Source: Coptis chinensis (Eukaryota > Streptophyta > Magnoliopsida > Ranunculales > Ranunculaceae). From it: DNA of 64,000 nt. The notes beneath the pieces were generated by a model. That model had not been told where the DNA came from. It worked only from the letters and a program-made list of their open reading frames with translations, and searched no databases. A program made the position numbers and the translations under genes. Location of the stretch: contig CM027381.1 in assembly GCA_015680905.1 (NCBI GenBank), forward strand, positions 88,995,501-89,059,500, in the 5' to 3' direction. Shown one piece after another: positions 57,363-64,000 of this stretch (positions within the stretch are counted from its first letter, which is position 1; every line of letters begins with the position of its first letter).

Positions 57363-58565
57363 TCAACAATAAAACTTTTTCAAATGAAAAGCATTCCATG
57401 GCTTGACAAATTTTTCTCCAGTGATTCTACGAAGGAAATAAGATGCTGGTCTATCAATAATGAACGGTCCTTCCCAATTCTCTGACAGCTTCCCAGATTC
57501 AATGAGCTTCTGTTTGTGGCTAAGTACCCAATCTTCTGGTTCAAAACTCTTGAGGCAAAGCTTTCTATCATATTTGCGTTTCATGGCTGCCTGATATTTT
57601 ATTAGACATTGTAAAGCTTCTTCTCGAGTTTTATCAATTGAGTCAACCACCAAAGTTAGAGCAGCATCATTGTTTCCAGTTTGTACTGATTCTGTCCTTG
57701 TAGTTGGTGCAATTAATTCTGTCGGGAGGACAGCATCCATGCCATAAGCTAGATTGAAAGGGGAAAGATTGGTAGAATGCTTTGGAGTGGTGCGATAAGC
57801 CCAAAGCACCGCTGGCAACTCTTTAACCCAATTTATTTTTGCTTCATTAAGCTTCTTCTTCAAAGTTGAGAGAATCGTCTTATTGGTTGCTTCTGCTTGT
57901 CCATTTGCTTGTGGATAATATGGAGCGGAAAAATTATGCTGAATTTTTAGTGAGGCGCAAAATTTGTGTATTTCTTCCGCATCAAATTGTTTACCGTTGT
58001 TAGAGACAATGTTAGATGGAATTCCAAAGCGACAAACGATGTCTTTCCATAAGAAACGCCGTACATCTGTTGCTGAGATGTTGACAAGCGGTTGAGCTTC
58101 TACCCATTTAGTGAAATAATCAGTCGTAACCAATAAGAATCGTACACTTTCAGGAGCATTTGGTAGGGGTCCCACAATATCCAAGCCCCATTTTGCAAAA
58201 GGCCAAGGGCTTAGAATTGGGTGGAGTTCCGTTGCTGGAAGTTTGCCCATATTTGCATGTTTTTGACATGGTATGCATTTTTGGGCAAATTCCGCTGAGT
58301 GTCTTTGCATGCTAGGCCACCAGTATTCTTGAGTCATGGCTTTATGTGCAAGACTACGTCCCCCAGAATGGTTTCCACAAAGTCCGGAGTGTATCTCTTC
58401 AAGAACTAGATGACCTTGATCTTTGGAAAGACATCTGAGAAGAGGACTGAAATTGTTTGCCTTCCTATAAAGTAGGAGCTTGCCTTTAGAATTTGGAATT
58501 ATGACAAATTTCCAGGCATCTCTCTTAATTTTATAGGAAAGTGACGAATCCTCAGGTAGAGTCAC
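57363..58565 (-). CDS. Integrase part of element E pol (open 400-codon frame)
   Basis: Uninterrupted from Met at 58565 to the stop at 57363. The zinc-binding HHCC region is at about residues 50-100 (HLVLEEIHSGLCGNHSGG, CIPCQKH). The catalytic core follows: GLDIVGPLP (first Asp kept), then IVSNNGKQFD, where the second Asp position is Asn, then PQANGQAEATNK (Glu kept). The C-terminal domain (DWVLSHKQKLIESGKLSENW, WEGPFII) has no chromodomain, as in Tat elements. Integrase inserts the cDNA into the genome. The Asp-to-Asn change (AAC codon) should abolish this activity. The Met is probably internal to pol, not a true start. It is the longest intact frame in the window. Confidence 0.9.
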   Translation of the reverse strand: MTLPEDSSLSYKIKRDAWKFVIIPNSKGKLLLYRKANNFSPLLRCLSKDQGHLVLEEIHSGLCGNHSGGRSLAHKAMTQEYWWPSMQRHSAEFAQKCIPCQKHANMGKLPATELHPILSPWPFAKWGLDIVGPLPNAPESVRFLLVTTDYFTKWVEAQPLVNISATDVRRFLWKDIVCRFGIPSNIVSNNGKQFDAEEIHKFCASLKIQHNFSAPYYPQANGQAEATNKTILSTLKKKLNEAKINWVKELPAVLWAYRTTPKHSTNLSPFNLAYGMDAVLPTELIAPTTRTESVQTGNNDAALTLVVDSIDKTREEALQCLIKYQAAMKRKYDRKLCLKSFEPEDWVLSHKQKLIESGKLSENWEGPFIIDRPASYFLRRITGEKFVKPWNAFHLKKFYC

Positions 58566-58901
58566 ATGTTGCAGAAATTCTAAATAAGTAGGTCTCCAAT
58601 CATCTGGTGAAGAATCACCATCGATAGATTAGAGATCCAAATGTGGTACTTCTAGAGAATTATCTGCTTCGTGGGACTCATCTTCCATATCAACATTGCT
58701 TTGGTCGGCATCCTGTGTGAGTGGAGATTCACTCTCAACACGATGATCGGCCAAATCTTGATGGTCGACTAAATCTTCTTGAGCTGCTTCCTCTGAGTGA
58801 GATTCTGAACTTGTGCCAGCCGATTGAGGTAGCTCTTCTCTCTTTCTTTTCCTTGTTGTTACGGCATTTACTTGCTCAAATTCGCAATTCCGAGATGTCG
58901 C
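58566..58901 (-). other. Linker between RNase H and integrase of element E
   Basis: Pol spacer with several stops in all frames. The minus-strand translation is acidic and Ser-rich. No domain is seen. Confidence 0.55.
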
Positions 58902-59402
58902 CTAGAAATAGCATAGATGAGCAATATATAAGTTTTGAACATGTTCTTCTATAACAGTTATGCTTGGAAAAGGTTGGAAATCAATATAGATTTTTCTTTC
59001 ATTGTTAACATCAACTGCGGCAGAGAGATAAGCTAAGGCATCGGCATGACGATTATCATTGCGAGAGTGCTGGTGAACTGCAATAGATTTGAAATGAATG
59101 GATAGCTCATGTATTTTTTGGACATATGCAGCCATCCTATCATTTCGAGCAACAAAATATCCGCCAAATTGATTCACAACAAGCTTTGAGTTAGTGAATA
59201 ACTCAATCTTTGTCGCCCCCAGGTCAAGTGCTGTTCGCATTGCATAAAGAACCGCTTCATATTCAGCTTCATTGTTTGATGCGCAAAATTCGAGGCAAAC
59301 AAATTTTTCAATTTTTTTGCCATCAGGTTGGATCAAAACACAACCAAGGCCTGAACCTGATTTGTTCTTGGAACCGTCCGTATGTAGAATCCATAAAGAA
59401 GG
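58902..59402 (-). pseudogene. Second (archaeal-type) RNase H domain of element E pol
   Basis: In one minus-strand frame from about 59402 to 58902: LHTDGSKNKSGSGLG (first catalytic Asp), FCASNNEAEYEAVLYAMRTA (Glu), then ELFTNSKLVVNQ where the third acidic residue is Asn, and ADALAYLS (last Asp). A dual RNase H is a hallmark of the Tat lineage, where this extra domain follows the usual RT-linked one. The frame is separated from the preceding RT part by a shift near 59420. The Asp-to-Asn change, again an AAC codon, predicts loss of activity. Confidence 0.85.
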
Positions 59403-60967
59403 GTAGGCACTTGTGGATGGATCAGCCGATCCTTGTTATGGATTAGGAGGAGGTTCCTCAAACTGCTCTTCCATGGTCGGTATGTCATCGACAGGAAAAT
59501 CGGCCATAAGTGATGCCATTGCATGGCCTTTCTCAGATGATTGGGCTTTGTAGATAATTTTGTAGGCACTCAAATATGTTTCCCATTCTACTAATTGGCT
59601 CGAATCAGCATTTCGAAGAACTTTTCTCAAGGGGTATTCAGTGTAGACATTGATGATACGTCCTTGAAAATAAGGCTTCAATCTTCGTGCACTATGGACA
59701 AGTGAGAGCTATTTTCTCAATTTGCGAATACCTTGTTTTTGGAGTTGTAAGGGTCTTACTTATGAAGAAAATTGGTTGTTCATTTTCATCATCAATGAAT
59801 AAGACGGCACTCACAGCTATTTCTGATGCTGCCAAATAGATGCCAATTGTTTATCCGGTGGTCGGACTAGCAAGAATTGGCGACTGTACTAGGTATTCTT
59901 TCATTTTCTTAAAAGCTACGTCACACTCATCTGTCCATTTTGGGGATCCCTTAATGGCTTGGAAAAAGGGGTGGAACCGATCTGAATATTTTTTAGATAA
60001 ATCTACCCAAAGCGGCTATCCTACCCGTAAGTTGCTGGATTTGCTTCTTGGTTTTTGGCGAGGGCATTTCGGTAATTGCACAGATTTGATCAGGATTAGC
60101 TTCAATGCCTCGTTTGGTCATAAGATATCCAAGAAATTTTCCCGATGCTAACCCAAATGCGCATTTTGATGGATTTAGACGCATTCGAATATGCACCAGC
60201 CAATCAAAATATTTTTGCAAGTGATGAAGGTGTGAAGACTCTTCATGCGACTTGATGACCATATCGTCAATATAAGCTTCCATAAACTTGCATAAGAAGT
60301 CTGAAAATGATGTATTAATGAATTTTTGATATGTTGCCGGTGCATTTTTTAGACCGAAAGGCATTACCTTATAGCAAAATAAGTCTTGGTCTGTTATGAA
60401 AGTTGTAAGTTCTTGTTCATCTTCGGCTAATGCAATTTGATAAAATCCCATTGAGGTATCCATAAAAGAAATTCATTTAAACCCTGAAGTTGCATCAACC
60501 ATTTCAAAAATACGAGGCAAGGGATACAGGTGAACAGGACATTTTTTATTGACATCAGTAAAATCAACACAGATTCTAAGTTTCCCATTTTTCTTAGGGA
60601 CTACTACTACATTTGATATCCATTTTGGATATAGTACAGGCCTAATAAAATTAACACTTAGAAGTTTGTCGATCTCTTCTTTAACTTTGAGCTTTCGATC
60701 GGGAGCCATTCGGCGAGGCTTCTGACACACTGGCTTTTGTGTTTTGTCGATATCCAGCCTATGACATGCAAGTGAAGGATCAATCTCAGGCATTTGTTCG
60801 ACCGTCCACGCAAACACTGTGCAATTTTTCTTCAAAAGCTCAATGAGATCATCATGTTCCTTCTTGGAAATTTCCGCAGAAATAAAAGTGGTTTCTTCTT
60901 CCTTGTTGCCGATTTGTACTTCGAGGAGTCTGTCGATGGTTGGGGGGCCACCTAAACGCTGCTCCAT
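59403..60967 (-). pseudogene. Reverse transcriptase and first RNase H of element E
   Basis: Block 60967-60473 contains AWTVEQMPEIDPSLACHRL, KEEIDKLLSVNFIRPVLYPK and VVVPKKNGKLRICVDFTDVN. After a TGA at about 60470-60472 the domain continues at 60463-59993: MDTSMGFYQIALAEDEQE, MPFGLKNAPATYQKF, the catalytic box YIDD (AYIDDMVIKS, intact), and KCAFGLASGKFLGYLMTKRG. The RNase H part (59681-59436) is in another frame and includes YPLRKVLRNADSSQLVEWET and MASLMADFP. Several stops between 59990 and 59680 disrupt the connection. The motifs fit the Tat lineage. Confidence 0.92.
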
Positions 60968-61590
60968 AACGTTTACTCGGCTAATGGAATTCTGTAATTG
61001 CTATTTTTCCCCATCGACATTTAGGATGGTGTTGCCCTTGACTTCCGAATCTTTATAATCTTCGAGCACAGACTCATGACACTTCAAAGCTGCTATTTGA
61101 TCACTTCGAACTTTGCATACCATACCATCACACTAGAACTTGATAGCCTGATGGAAAGTAGAAACGACAGCTCCCATTAAGTGAATCAATCTCTTCCCAG
61201 AATGACATTGTAGGAGGAGTTACAATCCAAGAGAAGAAAATCAATTGTAACTTCCTTGTTCATTAATGTCACCGGAAGAGAGCATCTACCAACTGATGTT
61301 GCTGCTGTCCCATCGAAGCTAATGATAGGATTTGGATCGGGAACTATCATTTTCTCGGGGAGGTTGAGTCCTTTGTAACAATGCTTGTAGATCACACTTG
61401 CCGAACTACCTGTATCGATCATGATTTTCTGCACACGATGAATTCCAACAAAAGCTTGTATTACAACAACATCATAATGAGGATGGTGCACTCCTATCAG
61501 GTCATTGTCAGTCCAACAGAGAGGTCCATCCTCATAAGTCTCAGTACCCATTCCGTGGAGAAAATCATATCCACTATAAACATAATGGTG
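60968..61590 (-). pseudogene. Protease and linker of element E pol
   Basis: The aspartic protease region lies in the open frame ending at 61186: VVIQAFVGIHRVQKIMIDTG with the catalytic DTG, followed by SSASVIYKHC, IISFDGT and DFLLLDCNSSYNVILGRD. The frame passes unbroken from the end of gag, indicating a gag-pol fusion in this lineage. Stops at 61183 and about 61130, and one before 60970, separate it from RT. Confidence 0.85.
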
Positions 61591-63747
61591 GCTGAGATCA
61601 ATGATCTTGAAGTGATTGAAATTCTTACGCTGGGTGTTAGACATTGAATCAACTCTGGCATGACCGACTTTGATTACATTGTGTGTGGTCACGACTAAAG
61701 CTTGTTTCGTTTTACCCAGCATGTAATCCTGGAGCATACCCTTCTCGATCAAACCTTGGATTCTACCCCTTAGAGATCGGCATTGTTCAGTTTCATGACC
61801 AAAATCATCGTGAAATTTGCACCACAATGATTTGTCACGTGTAGCCTTGGTATTTTCGGAGAGAGGAAAAGGTGGAGATAAGATATTCTTTCCCTTAATC
61901 TTCTCATAGATAACAGCATACTTCTCGTTGAGGGCGGTAAGCTTTAACTCTGGAAGTTTCTTTTGTTCTTTGTCATTCCATTGGTGTGGCCTACCATCAC
62001 TCTTAGACTTTTGATCGGTTGTTTGTTGAAACTTCGGTTTTTGACTCTGTTCCTACGGCTTGCTTATTCGATCCCTATCTCTGTGAACTCGTGCTGATGC
62101 ATCATCTTCAACTCGAATGAACTGTTGAGTTCTAGCAAAAAGTTCATAACGAGTTGTTGGGACGTCTTTTACTATAGAGTTGTAAACGTCGTCCCTGTCA
62201 TAATTAATACCTTCCTTGAAAGCATAAATGACAAGAATATCATATGCATCGGGAATTTCAACAGCCGCTTTTCGAAATCTCGCGACAAACTTACTGAGCT
62301 TTTCGTTTTTTTGTTGTTTAATACTGAATAGAGAATCAATATTTTTCGGTTCTTTCTAGTTGTGACGAAAATGTTCGGCAAACTTGTAAGCGAGATCAGT
62401 AAAATTATGAATGGATCTTTCTGGAAGCATGTTAAACCATCTCATCGACTCAATTCCAATGAGTGTGGACGGGAATAACTTGCAAAGAAGAGCATCGTCG
62501 AAAGTCCATAAGATTATCTTGTTTCTGTAATTAACAAGATGCATCAAAGGATCTCCATCAATCTCATCATACTTTTCGAATTCTGGCTGCTTGAAGTCTT
62601 TGTGATGAGCAGTTGTTTGGATTCAGAGAGAGAAGGGAGAATCGATACCACTCTCGATAGTGAGATTTCGTATTTTATTTTCTCGTGACTCTTTATCATT
62701 AACAGCCTTCAGTATCATTTCGTGTAGACGTCGTTCAAAAAATGGAACATTCTCTTGACGATGGTCATGACCGAACTGTGGACGTTTTGGCCAAGATTTC
62801 TTCAGAGGAGGTGGAGTGAGTTCTTGTCGACCCGTCCATGCAGGTGAAGGTGACCGAGCCAGTAGAGAAGTTCGGTTCCTTCATCTCCTATGGTGAACAT
62901 TGGGAGAATATGGACGGAGTGCTGGACTGTCACAACCATTTTCTTGACCTGATGCAAGTGAGTCTCCATCTCCATGGCTACTATTGTCAACATACTTTGG
63001 CCGACAATGAGCTCTTGGATTGGGACTACAACTTGAGCAACTAAGGTTGTGAACTGGAACTGCTTGGTGAATAGTCTTTGCCGAGATCGGGCGATAATCA
63101 CTGGCATTAAGGACGAGGACTTGCAGTGGCTTGCCTACCCCTTCTAGAGCTTGGGGTAGGAACTTCATTGGTTTTTCGTTGGTTGGGTAGTCTATCTTGC
63201 CAACCTATATAGATATTTTGCCGATCTCCCTTAGTACAGTTCGAATCGGTAAACCGGTTTTCGTCATGAGATCTTTTGTGAGTTGGTGATCCCTGACAGG
63301 GTGGTCGGCATCAAGGTCGGCAGAGGAGTTTGAGGATTCGCTTATGATTACACTGGAAAGTGTAGGCTTTCGGCGTTGCACATTTTGTTTGCCGAAGCCT
63401 TTTGTAAGCGACTCACACGGTTTCTCTTGGTGCGGGAGTTTGTACTCGGAGTCTTTGACAGAGATGCTTCAGTGTTCAAACGATCCCAAACACTTTTTTT
63501 CCGTGGACCCTGAATCATCTTCGAGAAGTTGACGCAGCTATTTCTTCAGATTGTTATTCTTGCTCTCCAATTGTCAGAGATGATGGTCTACCTAAGTTAA
63601 TGGATCGGATACATGAATACCCACTCTCTCAATCGCAGATGGCCGAGGACCATCGGACTTGGAAAGTGGATTCCCAGTAGAAGGTGAATGCTGAACTTGT
63701 GCGGTAAAAGGGATACTTTCACCGTTGTTTGTTTTTCGAGAAGCCAT
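61591..63747 (-). pseudogene. Gag of element E
   Basis: The most likely start is ATG at 63747 (MASRKTNNGESIPF), about 50 bases from the LTR. Stops follow at several places, for example near 63590 and 63480. The N-terminal part includes GVGKPLQVLVLNASDYRPI. The capsid-type core lies at about 62550-62170 (MRWFNMLPERSIHNFTDLAY, FKEGINYDRDDVYNS in shifted frames). A zinc motif CKFHDDFGHETEQCRSLRGR lies at 61822-61763. The open frame 61827-61186 joins gag to protease. Order and motifs are those of Tat-type gag. Confidence 0.82.
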
Positions 63748-63782
63748 TGACGTAACTTTTGTTTTGTGGTTGAGGGGAGGAG

Positions 63783-63800
63783 CACAGACGGCGCCAAATA
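63783..63800 (-). promoter_or_regulatory. Primer-binding site of element E
   Basis: On the minus strand, directly after the LTR end, the sequence reads TATTTGGCGCCGTCTGTGCT, a site type common in plant gypsy elements. Confidence 0.75.
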
Positions 63801-64000
63801 TGTTTCAACAAGATTTGCTAAAACATACCAGTTGAAGGTCGGAAGTAATGTTTTTTTGGAGATGGTGAAGGAGATGGTGGTTGGGAAAAGATGAGACTGG
63901 ACTTCGGTTTTGAATTTGCCTACGTACCCAAATGTATTGCTTGGGATCAAGTTTCGATGCGTAGTTCTGGAAAAATGGCGAAGGTTGGATTTTATAGGTA
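63801..64000 (-). repeat. 5' LTR of element E (inner 200 bases; continues beyond window)
   Basis: It aligns from its first base with the outer end of the 3' LTR at 53239. It differs by a 12-base tandem duplication (GAGATGGTGAAG) near 63860 and about 11 substitutions. Confidence 0.9.

Larger units (their letters stand above)
53239..64000 (-). mobile_element. Element E: Tat-lineage Ty3/gypsy retrotransposon, running off the window
   Basis: Minus orientation: partial 5' LTR (64000-63801), primer-binding site, gag (63747 to about 61590), protease, RT, a second (archaeal-type) RNase H, integrase (to 57363), a long repeat-rich 3' region, and the 3' LTR with its outer end at 53239. RT motifs such as KCAFGLASGKFLGYL and the extra RNase H place it in the Tat lineage. 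The 3' region holds minisatellite arrays and an antisense coiled-coil frame. The visible LTR stretches (53239-53432 and 63801-64000) differ by about 11 substitutions in roughly 188 aligned bases, plus a 12-base duplication. The insertion split element D; five bases GTGCT precede the outer end. Confidence 0.93.

Overview
This window looks like nuclear DNA of a flowering plant, probably a eudicot with a large, transposon-rich genome. No intact host gene with a clear cellular role was found. Almost every recognisable coding region belongs to a decayed transposable element. The element families (Athila and Tat lineages of Ty3/gypsy retrotransposons, an En/Spm-type CACTA transposon, a FAR1/MULE-like transposase, a plant LINE) and the captured plant genes (CIPK kinase, NOMO, RHF-type RING E3 ligase) all point to a plant. 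The species cannot be resolved from the sequence alone.

Layout. 1-1626: no gene, with a possible CACTA-type terminus near 307. 1627-3735 (minus): element A, a Tat-type gag remnant with its 5' LTR. 3736-5363 (minus): a 5'-truncated LINE with a poly(A) tail. 5655-7922 (plus): a FAR1/MULE-type transposase-like gene broken by one stop and one frameshift. 8862-9263 (minus): a small GRF-type zinc finger gene. 9332-21749 (minus): element B, an Athila-type retrotransposon with a 3' LTR, downstream env-region ORFs, pol and gag. It is cut in gag by element C. 21750 to about 50470 (plus): element C, a second Athila-type retrotransposon. Its 5' LTR is split by a 3-kb TIR element (22596-25593), and its pol is split inside RNase H by a 16.1-kb CACTA transposon (31137-47263). 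50471-53238 (plus): element D, a reverse-transcriptase pseudogene. 53239-64000 (minus): element E, a Tat-type retrotransposon inserted in D. It has several minisatellite arrays and runs off the right edge of the window.

The most interesting content is gene capture. The CACTA element carries, between its transposase genes and its left end, intron-containing fragments of a CBL-interacting protein kinase and of the ER protein NOMO. They lie on the same strand and can be joined in frame by plausible splice sites. The TIR element in the LTR of C carries intron-containing fragments of an RHF-type RING-H2 E3 ligase. The CACTA insertion is unusually clear: 13-bp inverted ends, subterminal repeats, a perfect 3-bp target duplication (ATT), and a pol reading frame that resumes exactly on the other side.

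Relative order, inferred from nesting: B is older than C. C is older than both the TIR element and the CACTA. D is older than E. The right ends of B, C, D and E are not in the window.
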